A DNA stretch of 64,000 nt from assembly GCF_003002095.1 (NCBI RefSeq), contig NZ_PVZC01000003.1, positions 620,001 through 684,000 of the forward strand. The letters run 5' to 3'. The notes beneath the pieces were generated by a model. The model searched no databases. It saw only the letters and a program-made list of their open reading frames with translations, and was not told where the DNA came from. How positions within the stretch are numbered: the first letter of the stretch is position 1; each line of letters opens with the position of its first letter. Below are positions 51,915 to 61,270 of this stretch, in pieces. The translations under genes were made by a program, and so were the position numbers. The stretch is from Allonocardiopsis opalescens. GTDB lineage: Bacteria; Actinomycetota; Actinomycetes; Streptosporangiales; Streptosporangiaceae.

Positions 51915-53627
51915 ATGACGACAGCGCGACTGGGGCCCGCCGAGCGCGAGGAGAGTCTGGCGTATCTGGCGGACAACGAGGTCGACGTGCTGGTCGTGGG
52001 CGGCGGCATCGTCGGCGCCGGAGTGGCGCTGGACGCCGTCACGCGCGGGCTGAGCGTCGGCCTGGTCGAGGCGCGCGACTTCGCGTCGGGCACCTCCAGC
52101 CGGTCCAGCAAGCTGATCCACGGCGGGCTGCGATACCTGGAGCAGAAGGACTTCGACCTCGTCCGCGAGGCGCTGAGCGAGCGGGCGCTGCTGCTGCAGC
52201 GGCTGGCCCCGCACCTGGTGCGTCCGGTCCCGTTCCTGTACCCGCTGAGCCACCGCGTCTGGGAGCGGCTCTACCTGGGCGCCGGGGTGACCCTCTACGA
52301 CGTGCTGGGCCTGTCGATGGGCTCCACCCGCGGGCTGCCCCGGCACCGCCACCTCACCCGCGGCGGTGCGCTGCGGCTGGCGCCCGCGCTCAAGCGCAGC
52401 GCGCTGGTCGGCGCGGTGCAGTACTGGGACGCCCAGGTCGACGACGCCCGCTACGTGCTGTCGGTGCTGCGCACCGCCGCGAGCTACGGCGCGCGCATCG
52501 CCTCGCGGGTGCGGGTCTCGGGCTTCCTGCGCGAGGGCGAGCACGTTACGGGTGCGCGCGCCTGCGACCTGGAGACCGGGCACGAGTTCGACATCGCGGC
52601 CAAGCAGGTGGTGAACGCCGCCGGGGTGTGGACCGACGACATCCAGGAGATGGTGGGCGGCCGCGGCCAGATCCACGTCCGCGCCTCCAAGGGCATCCAC
52701 CTGGTGGTGCCGCGCGACCGCATCCAGTCGCGCAGCGGGCTGATCCTGCGCACCGAGAAGAGCGTGCTCTTCGTCATCCCGTGGGGGCGGCACTGGATCA
52801 TCGGCACCACCGACACCGCCTGGGACCTGGACAAGGTGCACCCGGCGGCCAGCCGCGCCGACATCGACTACCTGCTCGAACGCGTCAACGCCGTACTGCG
52901 GGTGCCGCTGACCCGCGACGACGTCGAGGGGGTGTACGCGGGGCTGCGCCCGCTGCTGTCGGGTGAGTCCGACGAGACCTCGAAGCTCTCGCGCGAGCAC
53001 ATGGTGGCGCACCCGGTGCCGGGGCTGGTGCTGATCGCGGGCGGCAAGTACACCACCTACCGGGTGATGGCCAAGGACGCCGTCGACGCCGTCGCGCACG
53101 GCCTGGGCGGCGGGGTCGCCGACTCCTGCACCGACGTGATCCCGCTGGTGGGCGCGAACGGCTTCCGCGCGCTGTGGAACGCCCGCCGCTCCACCGCGCG
53201 CCGCTCCGGGCTGCACGTCGCCCGGGTCGAGCACCTGCTGCGGCGCTACGGCTCGCTGATCGAGGAGGTGCTGGCGCTGATCGAGGAGCGCCCCGACCTC
53301 AGCAGGCCGCTGAAGGGCGCCGACGACTACCTGCGCGCCGAGATCGTCTACGCCGCCCGCCACGAGGGCGCCCGCCACCTCGACGACGTGCTCACCCGCC
53401 GCACCCACGTCTTCATGGAGACCTGGGACCGGGGGCTGGCCGTGGCCGAGGAGGCGGCGGCGCTGCTCGGCGGGGAGCTGGGCTGGGACGACGACCGCCT
53501 CAAGCGCGAGGTGGCCTACTACCGCAAGCGCATCGAGGTGGAGCGGGCGGCGCAGGAGACCGACAACGACCGCGAGGCCGACGCCGTGCAGCACGGCGCG
53601 CCCGAGGTGGTGCCGCTCGGTTCGTGA
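51915..53627 (+). CDS. glpD: Glycerol-3-phosphate dehydrogenase (FAD)
   Basis: Oxidises glycerol-3-phosphate to DHAP, passing electrons to the quinone pool at the membrane. 570 residues. FAD motif VVGGGIVGAGVALDAVTRG, then SGTSSRSSKLIHGGLRYLE, both diagnostic, and a C-terminal helical domain. ATG preceded by GGGGAGAGGCGACC. TAGCGT at 51823-51828 might be a -10, but no -35 is clear. Confidence 0.96.
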   Translation: MTTARLGPAEREESLAYLADNEVDVLVVGGGIVGAGVALDAVTRGLSVGLVEARDFASGTSSRSSKLIHGGLRYLEQKDFDLVREALSERALLLQRLAPHLVRPVPFLYPLSHRVWERLYLGAGVTLYDVLGLSMGSTRGLPRHRHLTRGGALRLAPALKRSALVGAVQYWDAQVDDARYVLSVLRTAASYGARIASRVRVSGFLREGEHVTGARACDLETGHEFDIAAKQVVNAAGVWTDDIQEMVGGRGQIHVRASKGIHLVVPRDRIQSRSGLILRTEKSVLFVIPWGRHWIIGTTDTAWDLDKVHPAASRADIDYLLERVNAVLRVPLTRDDVEGVYAGLRPLLSGESDETSKLSREHMVAHPVPGLVLIAGGKYTTYRVMAKDAVDAVAHGLGGGVADSCTDVIPLVGANGFRALWNARRSTARRSGLHVARVEHLLRRYGSLIEEVLALIEERPDLSRPLKGADDYLRAEIVYAARHEGARHLDDVLTRRTHVFMETWDRGLAVAEEAAALLGGELGWDDDRLKREVAYYRKRIEVERAAQETDNDREADAVQHGAPEVVPLGS

Positions 53628-53674
53628 GGCGGTGTGCGCGGCCCCGGGCCTTTCGCCCGGGGCCGCCGCCGTGT

Positions 53675-54841
53675 TCAGGCCCGTGCGGCGAGCGCGCCGA
53701 AGAACTCCCTGATGTCCTCGACCAGCCCCTCGGGAGCGGCCATCGCCACCATGTGGCTGCCGCTGGACCGGTTCGACCAGTGCGCGATGTCGTTGCGGCG
53801 CTCGGCGATCCTCCGGATCGCGTCCGAGCCGCCGTGCGAGACGCCGGTGGGCACCTTGTCCTGGTCGATCGGCATCCCGGCCGCTCCGTCGTAGTAGGTC
53901 CACGACGACGACGCCCCCGTGCCGGTGAACCAGTACAGGCTCGCGTTGGTGAGCAGCGCGTCGCGGCCGATCGGCTCGGCGGGCGCCGTGCCGTCCTGCG
54001 GCCAGCCGTCGAACTCCGTGAAGCGCTCCACCAGGTAGGCCAGCTGGGCGACGGGCGAGTCCAGGAAGCCGTAGCCGAGGGTGAGCGGCCGGGCGGCCAG
54101 GTAGGGCGCGTAACCGCTGCCGCCGGCCCCGGCGAGCATGTCCACCAGCCCCTGGACCTGCTCGCGCTCCTCGCCGGTCAGCCCGGCGAGTTCGGCCGGG
54201 TCGCCGGTGGGGATGCCGACGCCGCCGGTGATGTGCACGCCGACCAGGTGGTCGCCGTCGGCGACGGCCAGCTCGGGGGAGATGACGGCGCCCGCGTCAT
54301 TGCCGTGCGCGCCGTAGCGCCGGTAGCCGAGCCGGGCCATCAGCTGCGCCCAGGTGCGGGCGACGCGGGCCGCGGTCCACGGGGCGGGGTCGGGCGGCTG
54401 CGGGAAGCGGGAGAAGCCGAAGCCGGGCAGCGAGGGCGCCACCACGTGGAAGGCGCGGGAGGGCTCGCCGCCGTGGGCGCGCGGATCGGTGAGCGGGCCG
54501 ATGACCTCCAGGAACTCGGCGATGGAGTTCGGCCAGCTGTGCGTCATGATCAGCGGCAGCGCGTCCGGCTCGGGGGAGCGCACGTGCGCGAAGTGGATCG
54601 GCTGCCCGTCGATCTCGGTGATGAACTGCGGGAACGCGTTCAGCCTGCGCTCGGCGAGCCGCCAGTCGAAGCCGTCCGCCCAGTACTCGGCCAGTCCGCG
54701 CAGGTGGTCCACTGGTACGCCCCTGCTCCACTCGGCGCCCGGCAGCGGCTCCGGCCAGCGGGTTGCGGCCAGCCGGGCGCGCAGGGCGTCCAGTTCGGCC
54801 TGCGGGATGTCGATGCGGAACGGGTGGATCTCGGTGCTCAT
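53675..54841 (-). CDS. Epoxide hydrolase-like protein
   Basis: 388 residues. The N-terminal EHN domain (PFRIDIPQAELDALRARLAATRWPEP, with YWADGFDWRLAERRLNAFPQF) followed by an alpha/beta hydrolase fold: oxyanion region THSWPNSIAEF, probable nucleophile Asp in GNDAGAVIS, catalytic His in GSHMVAMAAPEGL. This is the juvenile-hormone-type epoxide hydrolase architecture; bacterial substrates are unknown. The usual GGDWG is GNDAG here, keeping the Asp. It converges with glpD. Confidence 0.88.
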   Translation of the reverse strand: MSTEIHPFRIDIPQAELDALRARLAATRWPEPLPGAEWSRGVPVDHLRGLAEYWADGFDWRLAERRLNAFPQFITEIDGQPIHFAHVRSPEPDALPLIMTHSWPNSIAEFLEVIGPLTDPRAHGGEPSRAFHVVAPSLPGFGFSRFPQPPDPAPWTAARVARTWAQLMARLGYRRYGAHGNDAGAVISPELAVADGDHLVGVHITGGVGIPTGDPAELAGLTGEEREQVQGLVDMLAGAGGSGYAPYLAARPLTLGYGFLDSPVAQLAYLVERFTEFDGWPQDGTAPAEPIGRDALLTNASLYWFTGTGASSSWTYYDGAAGMPIDQDKVPTGVSHGGSDAIRRIAERRNDIAHWSNRSSGSHMVAMAAPEGLVEDIREFFGALAARA

Positions 54842-55156
54842 GGGCGTCCTTCCGGCGGTGGGCCCGGCGGTCCCTCCGCCGCGCCGCTGCCCGGCCGACG
54901 CTAGGCGGCCAGTAGGACGGAATCTGTCCGCTATGGCCGCTCACCTGGTGCGGGTCGCGCGGGAGTGCGCTCCGGAACGGCTGCGCACGGGCGGCTTGCG
55001 GCGGTTCCGTCAAGATTCGACCCCTGCGAGCCAAAGAGTATGCACTCTCCGTAATGAAAAAATCGCTCAGGGTAGCAACGCTCTCGAACGCGCCCTGGGC
55101 ACGGCGGTCCGCCCGCCGGGGACCGGGCGCACCGGCGGTCGGGAGGGAGTGCGGGC
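54842..55156. other. Divergent region upstream of secreted-protein gene
   Basis: 315 bases, no gene. AGAGT-ATGC-ACTCT (55035-55048) is a short perfect palindrome in an AT-richer patch (GTAATGAAAAAATCGCTC). The patch probably includes a promoter; TAGCAA (55072-55077) is a possible -10. Confidence 0.4.
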
Positions 55157-55969
55157 ATGCGCGACAACGGAGGCGTCAGGAGGCGGCGCGCGGCCGCCGC
55201 CGCGGCCGGACTCGGCCTGGCCGCGGCGCTGGCGCTGCTCGGCGCGGCGCTCGGCCGGCCCCCGGCGGTGCTCCGCCCGGCCAGCGCCGCCGGCGAGGTG
55301 AGCGCGGCCTACCGCTGCGAGACCCCGGTCGGGCCGCAGGAGGGCACGGTGCGGCTGACCGTCGACGCCCCCGCCGAGGGCGCCCCGGGCCGGCCGGTCG
55401 AACTGCGGCTCACGGTGCGGGAGCTGCCGGTGACCCTGCCGGTGCTGGTGCCGGCCGGCGGGCTGCGCCCGAGCGCCGTGCTGCGCGCCTCCGGCGCGCA
55501 CACCGAGCCCGTACGCCTCGACGGCGCGGCCAACACCGAGGACCTGCCCGCCGACCGCCCGCTGGCCGCCCCGGCCATGACCGGCCGCTTCACCCCCGCC
55601 GCCCCCGGCGAGATCACGCTGACCCCGGACCGGATCACCCTCGCCGCCGACCTGCCCCTGGCCGGAGCCACCGAGACCGTCTGCACCCCGGTCGGCACCG
55701 CCCCGGCGGCGGCCACCGTCCGGGTGTCCGGGGAGGGGCGGCCCTCGGACGGGTACGGGGACGGCGGTCCCGCCGACGAGCCGAGCCCGGACGCTCCGGC
55801 CTCCGGCGGTGCGCCCCGTCCCTCGGCCGAGCCCTCGGCCGCACCCGCGTCCGGGCCGGCGCCCACGCCGGGCCCCGGCGTGCCGAGTCCCGCGGCCCCG
55901 AGCCCCGCCCCGTCCGTGCCGGCGTCCGGCGCGTCCGGTCCGCCGGGCACCCCCGGCCCCGCGGCCTGA
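55157..55969 (+). CDS. Secreted protein with Pro/Ala/Ser-rich tail
   Basis: 270 residues. Basic start and long hydrophobic segment (RRRRAAAAAAGLG, LAAALALLGAALG), likely cleaved near ASAAGEVSA. The mature part has one beta-rich domain with Cys54 (YRCETPVG) and Cys176 (ETVCTPVG), probably a disulfide, resembling DUF6801-type domains. Residues 195-270 are Pro/Ala/Ser/Gly repeats. No LPXTG or membrane anchor. Function unknown. GGAGGGA before the ATG. It lies 87 bases before hen1, same strand. Confidence 0.75.
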   Translation: MRDNGGVRRRRAAAAAAGLGLAAALALLGAALGRPPAVLRPASAAGEVSAAYRCETPVGPQEGTVRLTVDAPAEGAPGRPVELRLTVRELPVTLPVLVPAGGLRPSAVLRASGAHTEPVRLDGAANTEDLPADRPLAAPAMTGRFTPAAPGEITLTPDRITLAADLPLAGATETVCTPVGTAPAAATVRVSGEGRPSDGYGDGGPADEPSPDAPASGGAPRPSAEPSAAPASGPAPTPGPGVPSPAAPSPAPSVPASGASGPPGTPGPAA

Positions 55970-56056
55970 CAGCCGGGGATCGGGCCGGCCCCGCCCCGCG
56001 GCCGCCACCAGGAAAAGGACTTGGTGGCATAAGCCCGGGATCGCCACACTTGACGG

Positions 56057-57574
56057 ATGCTGCTCACGATCACGACGACGCACCGGCCCGCGACCGATCT
56101 CGGGTTCCTGCTGCACAAGCATCCCGACCGGATGCAGTCGTTCGAGCAGTCCCACGGCACCGCGCACGTGTTCTACCCCGAGGCGGCCGAGGACCGCTGC
56201 ACCGCCGCGCTGCTGCTGGAGGTCGACCCCGAGCGGCTGCTGCGGCGCGCCCGCGCCGCCGCGACCCCCGACTTCGCGCTCGGCCAGTACGTCAACGACC
56301 GGCCCTACGCCGCGTCCTCGCTGCTGTCGGTGGCGCTCGGCGACGTGTTCCGCACCGCGCTGCGCGGCCGCTGCGACAGCCGCCCCGAACTGGCCGAGCA
56401 CCCCATCCCGCTCCGGCTCGAACTGCCCGCGGTGCCGTGCCGGGGCGGCGCCGAGTACGCGCACCGGCTGTTCGAACCCCTGGGCTGGGAGGTGGCGGCC
56501 GAGCCGGTGCCGCTGGACCCGACCGTGCCCGACTGGGGCGACTCCGCCTACCTGCGGCTCGCCCTCACCGGCACCCTGCGGCTGGCCGAGGCGCTCAGCC
56601 ACCTCTACGTGCTGCTCCCGGTGCTCGACGGCACCAAGCACTACTGGGTGGCCGCCGACGAGGTCGACAAGCTGGTGCGCTCCGGCGAGGGCTGGCTGGC
56701 GGCGCACCCCGAGCGGGCCGCGATCACCCGCCGCTACCTGGCCCGGCGCGGCCACCTCTTCCGCGCCGCGATGGCCCGGCTGGCCGAGGTGGACGACGCC
56801 CCGGCCGAGCGCTTCGACGCCGAAACCGACGCGGACGCGGACGGGGGCGCCGACGCGGCGATCACCGAGGAGCCGCCCGAGCCCGCGCTCTCGCTCGCCG
56901 AGCAGCGCGCCGGCGCGGTGCTGGCCGTGCTGCGCGCCGAGGGCGCCGCCTCGGTGGTGGACCTGGGCTGCGGCCAGGGCCGGCTGCTGGCGCGGCTGCT
57001 GGCCGAGCCCGCGTTCACCCGGATCACCGGCGTGGACGTGTCCGCCTACGCCGTCGAGCAGGCCAGGCGGCGGCTGCTGCCCGACCGGATGCCCGAGCGG
57101 CGCGCCGCCCAGGTGGCGGAGCGGCTGGCGCTGCACGTCGGCTCGCTGGTCTACCGCGACGACCGCTTCGCCGGCCACGACGCCGCCGTGCTGATGGAGG
57201 TGATCGAGCACATCGACCCGCCCCGGCTCCCGGCCGCCGAGTACGTCGTGTTCGGTGCCGCCCGCCCCCGCGTCGCCGTGGTGACCACCCCCAACGCCGA
57301 GTACAACGTGCGCTACGAGGGCCTCGCGCCCGGGGCGGCGCGCCACCCCGACCACCGCTTCGAGTGGACCCGCGCCGAGTTCACCGACTGGGCCGGCGGC
57401 GTCGCCGAGCGCTACGGCTACCGGGTGCGGCTGCTGCCCGTGGGCGCCGTCGACCCCGAACTCGGCGCGCCCACCCAGCTCGCCGTCTTCACCCTCGGCG
57501 CCGCTCCCGCAGCAGCACCCGCGCACACCGATCCGGCCGCCGCCCCGGCGCCGGGGAAGGAGACCGGCGCCTGA
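56057..57574 (+). CDS. hen1: RNA 3'-terminal 2'-O-methyltransferase Hen1
   Basis: 505 residues. The N-terminal half (1-245) is the bacterial Hen1 domain needed to activate Pnkp ligation (FLLHKHPDRMQSFEQSHGTAHVFYP is split in the sequence as FLLHKHPDRMQ, FEQSHG). The C-terminal methyltransferase has motif I VVDLGCGQG (302-306) and the metal ligands Glu381, Glu384, His385 (MEVIEH) and His433 (DHRF). It methylates the 2'-OH at broken RNA ends so that the rejoined site resists re-cleavage. Its stop overlaps the pnkp ATG by one base. There is no obvious SD. Confidence 0.95.
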   Translation: MLLTITTTHRPATDLGFLLHKHPDRMQSFEQSHGTAHVFYPEAAEDRCTAALLLEVDPERLLRRARAAATPDFALGQYVNDRPYAASSLLSVALGDVFRTALRGRCDSRPELAEHPIPLRLELPAVPCRGGAEYAHRLFEPLGWEVAAEPVPLDPTVPDWGDSAYLRLALTGTLRLAEALSHLYVLLPVLDGTKHYWVAADEVDKLVRSGEGWLAAHPERAAITRRYLARRGHLFRAAMARLAEVDDAPAERFDAETDADADGGADAAITEEPPEPALSLAEQRAGAVLAVLRAEGAASVVDLGCGQGRLLARLLAEPAFTRITGVDVSAYAVEQARRRLLPDRMPERRAAQVAERLALHVGSLVYRDDRFAGHDAAVLMEVIEHIDPPRLPAAEYVVFGAARPRVAVVTTPNAEYNVRYEGLAPGAARHPDHRFEWTRAEFTDWAGGVAERYGYRVRLLPVGAVDPELGAPTQLAVFTLGAAPAAAPAHTDPAAAPAPGKETGA

Positions 57575-60186
57575 TGGCCGAGACCCCGCGCGAACTGCGC
57601 ATACCCGAGCTTGCGCTGGTGGTGCTGGTCGGCGTGTCCGGCTCGGGCAAGTCCACCTTCGCCGCCCGCAACTTCCGTCCCACCCAGGTGGTGAGCTCCG
57701 ACTTCTGCCGGGCCGCCGTCAGCGACGACGAGAACGACCAGAGCGCCACCGCCGACGCCTTCGACCTGCTGAACTTCATCGTCGGCAAGCGGCTGGCCCG
57801 GGGCCTGCCCACCGTGGTGGACGCCACCAATGTGCAGCGCGCCGCCCGCGCCCCGCTGGTGCGGTTGGCCAGGGAGCACCACGTGCTGCCGGTCGCCATC
57901 GTGCTCGACGTGCCCGAGGGCGTCGCCCAGCGGCGCAACCGCGCCAGGACCGACCGCGCCCTCGGCGAGCACGTCGTGCCCCGGCAGCGCCGCGAGCTGC
58001 GCCGCGACCTCCGCAGGCTGGAGAAGGAGGGCTTCCGCCGCATCCACGTGCTCACCGACCCGGCCGAGATCGACACCGCGACGGTGGTGCCGGAGCGGCT
58101 GTGGAACGACCGCCGCGAGCTGACCGGGCCCTTCGACCTGGTCGGCGACGTGCACGGCTGCCGCGCCGAACTGGAGGCGCTGCTGGACGAACTCGGCTAC
58201 CAGCCGCGCCGCGACGAGCTCGGCCGCGCCGTCGGCGCCCGCCACCCGGAGGGCCGCACCGCCGTGTTCGTCGGCGACCTCGTGGACCGGGGCCCCGACA
58301 CGCCGGGGGTGCTGCGGCTGGTCATGGGCATGGTGGCCGACGGCGACGCGCTGTGCGTGTCGGGCAACCACGAGGCCAAGCTGGTGCGCGCCCTGCGCGG
58401 GCGGAAGGTCTCCACCGGGCACGGCCTGGCCGAGACCCTGGAGCAGCTGGCCGCCGAGCCCGACGAGTTCCGCGCCCGGGTGCTCGACTTCTGCGACGGC
58501 CTGATCAGCCACTACGTGCTCGACGGAGGGCGGCTCGTGGTCGCGCACGCCGGGCTGAAGGAGGCGTACCACGGCCGGTCCTCCGGGAAGGTGCGCTCGT
58601 TCGCGCTGTACGGCGACACCACCGGCGAGACCGACGAGTACGGCCTGCCGGTGCGCTACCCGTGGGCCGAGGAGTACCGGGGCCGCGCCGCCGTGGTCTA
58701 CGGCCACACCCCGGTGCCCTCGGCGGAGTGGGTCAACAACACGATCTGCCTGGACACCGGCGCCGTGTTCGGCGGGCGGCTCACCGCGCTGCGCTACCCA
58801 GAGCGGCGGCTGGTGGACGTGGTGGCCGAGCGGGTCTGGTACGAGCCGTCCCGCCCCTTCCCGGCGGCGGGGGAGCGGCCGGCCGCCCGCGAACCGGGCG
58901 TGCTCGACGCCGCCGACGTGCTCGGCCGCGACGCCGTGCACACCGCCTACGGCAGGATCGCCGTCGACCCCGGCGCCCGGGGCGGCGCACTGGCCGCCCT
59001 TGAGGTGATGAGCCGCTTCGCCGCCGACCCCCGGTGGCTGGTGTACCTGCCGCCCACCATGGCGCCGTGCCCGACCACCGACCGGCCCGGCCTCCTGGAG
59101 CACCCGGCCGGGGCCTTCGCCTACTACCTGGACCAGGGCGTGGGCGAGGTGGTGTGCGAGGAGAAGCACATGGGCTCGCGTGCGGTGGCCGTCGTCTGCC
59201 GCGACGCCGCCGCGGCCGCGCGCCGCTTCGCCCCCGGCGCCCGGGGCGCCGTCTACACCCGCACCGGGCGGCCGTTCTTCACCGACGCCGCGCTCGCCGC
59301 CTCGGTACTGGACGAGCTGGCCGAGACCGTCGCGAGGGCCGGGATCTTCAACGAGCTGGACACTGACTGGGTGCTGCTCGACGGCGAGCTGCTGCCGTGG
59401 TCGGCCAAGGCCGACGGGCTGATCCGCGAGCAGTACGCCTCGGTGGCGGCCGCGGCCGGCTCGGCGCTGCCCGCCGCCGCCGACGCGATCGACCGCGCGG
59501 CCGCGCGGGGGCTGCCCGAGCCGGAGGGGGCCAGGCTCGCCGAGCTGGCCGGCCGCGCCGCCCGGCGGAGCACGTCGGTGGTGGCCTTCGCCGAGGTGTA
59601 CCGCCGCTACCGCTGGCGCACCGATGGCCGCGACGGGCTGGCCTTCGCGCCCTTCCAGCTGCTCGCGGGCGAGGGCGCCGCCTACACCGGCCGCGACCAC
59701 GGCTGGCAGCTGGCGCTGGCCGAGCGGCTGGCCGCCGCCTCGGTGCACGTCGCGGCCGCCGAAGGGCGCGAAGCGCTGGTCCGCGCCACCCGGCACCGGA
59801 CCGTCGACCTCACCGACCCCTCGGCGGTCGCCGCCGCGACCGCCTGGTGGGAGGAGCTGACGGCGGCCGGCGGCGAGGGCATGGTGGTCAAGCCGCTCGG
59901 CGGCGGCACCGTGCGCGGCGGCCGCGACCTGGTGCAGCCCGGACTGAAGGTGCGCGGGCCCGAGTACCTGCGGATCATCTACGGGCCCGACTATCTGGAA
60001 GCCGGGCGGCTGGACCGGCTGCGCGACCGCAGGCTCGGCCGCAAGCGCGGCCTGGCGCTGCGCGAGCACAAGCTGGGCCTGGAGGCGGTCGCCCGCCTGG
60101 CCGGCGGCGAGCCGCTGTGGCGGGTGCACGAAGCCGTCTTCGCCGTCCTCGCGGCCGAAACGGAGCCGGTGGACCCCCGGCTGTAG
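57574..60186 (+). CDS. pnkp: Polynucleotide kinase-phosphatase-ligase Pnkp
   Basis: 870 residues, three catalytic modules in order. Kinase: P-loop GVSGSGKST (20-28). Phosphatase: Asp192/His194 (GDVHG), Asp235 (GDLVDRG), Asn265-His266 (GNHE), His325 (HAGL), His378 (GHTP), placed almost exactly as in the Clostridium thermocellum enzyme. Adenylyltransferase: Lys531 in EEKHMGSR, then a ligase core up to KVRGPEYLRIIYGPDY. It heals and seals cleaved RNA, needing Hen1 for ligation. ATG overlaps hen1 by one base. No frameshift or missing key residue. Confidence 0.96.
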   Translation: MAETPRELRIPELALVVLVGVSGSGKSTFAARNFRPTQVVSSDFCRAAVSDDENDQSATADAFDLLNFIVGKRLARGLPTVVDATNVQRAARAPLVRLAREHHVLPVAIVLDVPEGVAQRRNRARTDRALGEHVVPRQRRELRRDLRRLEKEGFRRIHVLTDPAEIDTATVVPERLWNDRRELTGPFDLVGDVHGCRAELEALLDELGYQPRRDELGRAVGARHPEGRTAVFVGDLVDRGPDTPGVLRLVMGMVADGDALCVSGNHEAKLVRALRGRKVSTGHGLAETLEQLAAEPDEFRARVLDFCDGLISHYVLDGGRLVVAHAGLKEAYHGRSSGKVRSFALYGDTTGETDEYGLPVRYPWAEEYRGRAAVVYGHTPVPSAEWVNNTICLDTGAVFGGRLTALRYPERRLVDVVAERVWYEPSRPFPAAGERPAAREPGVLDAADVLGRDAVHTAYGRIAVDPGARGGALAALEVMSRFAADPRWLVYLPPTMAPCPTTDRPGLLEHPAGAFAYYLDQGVGEVVCEEKHMGSRAVAVVCRDAAAAARRFAPGARGAVYTRTGRPFFTDAALAASVLDELAETVARAGIFNELDTDWVLLDGELLPWSAKADGLIREQYASVAAAAGSALPAAADAIDRAAARGLPEPEGARLAELAGRAARRSTSVVAFAEVYRRYRWRTDGRDGLAFAPFQLLAGEGAAYTGRDHGWQLALAERLAAASVHVAAAEGREALVRATRHRTVDLTDPSAVAAATAWWEELTAAGGEGMVVKPLGGGTVRGGRDLVQPGLKVRGPEYLRIIYGPDYLEAGRLDRLRDRRLGRKRGLALREHKLGLEAVARLAGGEPLWRVHEAVFAVLAAETEPVDPRL

Positions 60187-60212
60187 CGGGGGCGGCCTGT
60201 GCCGCCACCGGG

Positions 60213-61043
60213 TCAGCCGTGCGAGCTCATCTCCTGGATGCCGATGGCGGACAGGAGATCGAGCTTGCTCCTGGCGTCCGCGTCGCGCGGGGTGTACACC
60301 ACGAGCCGCAGGTCGGTGCTCTGGGTGGTGAGCACATTGGAGTCCAGCGCGATGTCTCCCACGGCCGGATGCGGGACGATCTTGTGCGCGCCCTGGTGGT
60401 CGCCGACCGAGGGACGCGCCCAGAGCTCACGGAACCGCTGACCGCGGTTCAGCCTGGAGACCAGGGCCCTGATGCCGGGGTCGTTCGGGTACCGGCTGGT
60501 CGTGGCGCGCAGGTCGGCGACCAGGGACTCCTCGAAGGCGGTCCGCTCCGCCGGGGTCTGCCGCACCCCGATCGACTGGTGCTCGAACTGGAGGATGAGC
60601 GCGTTGCGCTCGTCGTCGCTCCGTCTGGTGGGATCGCCGAAGGCCGCCGCGAACAGCGGGTTCCAGTGCAGCAGCTGCCAGCCGGCGTCGAACACCGCCA
60701 CCGGGCCGCCGCCCAGCTGCTCCACGATCCGGTGCACGCTGACGGGGATCAGGCGCGGAATGCGGTCGGGGTCCGCGGCGTGGCCGGCCAGGCGCAGCAG
60801 ATGGGCCTGCTCGTCGTCGGACAGCTGCAGCGCGCGGGCGAGCGCCGAGCAGACCTGCGCGGACGGTGTGGATCCCCGGCCCTGTTCGAGCCGGACCACG
60901 TACTCGACGGAGATCCCGGCCAGCTGCGCCAGTTCGCTGCGCCGCAGGCCGGCGACCCGGCGGGGCGAATGGTGCGGCAGTCCGACGGCGCCGGGGTCGA
61001 GCCGGTCCCGCCAGGCCCGCAGCGCGGCACCGAGTTCGTTCAT
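60213..61043 (-). CDS. XRE-family regulator with MmyB-like domain
   Basis: 276 residues. HTH at about 30-75 (GLRRSELAQLAGISVEYVVRLEQGRG), then the MmyB-type ligand-binding region (HWNPLFAAAFGDP and onwards), a combination very common in actinobacteria, often beside short-chain dehydrogenase or oxidoreductase genes. The frame opens to 61250, but the ATG at MNELGAALRAWRDRLDPG is the family start; no SD is present. It is divergent from the SDR gene and may regulate it. Confidence 0.88.
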   Translation of the reverse strand: MNELGAALRAWRDRLDPGAVGLPHHSPRRVAGLRRSELAQLAGISVEYVVRLEQGRGSTPSAQVCSALARALQLSDDEQAHLLRLAGHAADPDRIPRLIPVSVHRIVEQLGGGPVAVFDAGWQLLHWNPLFAAAFGDPTRRSDDERNALILQFEHQSIGVRQTPAERTAFEESLVADLRATTSRYPNDPGIRALVSRLNRGQRFRELWARPSVGDHQGAHKIVPHPAVGDIALDSNVLTTQSTDLRLVVYTPRDADARSKLDLLSAIGIQEMSSHG

Positions 61044-61270
61044 ATCGCCAATCGTGCCGCACGCCCGGCAGTTGTGCGTGGTACGGGCTGTACCAGGAAG
61101 AGCTGTGGCTTCTTCCGGACCCGCCCGCGAGTTCACCATCGGATCCATGACGGACCGACCGGCGGCGATGTCCCCCTCCCGTGGCCGTTCCGTCCGGCGA
61201 AGTGAAACGCCCCGCCCACCGGGCGGAAATCGCCCGCCATTCATTGCCATTGACGGCGATTGGAGCTGAC

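Noticed and set aside
57418-60129. A 903-codon antisense frame over pnkp
   Set aside because: Pnkp on the plus strand is complete with all catalytic motifs; the antisense translation has no recognisable domain.
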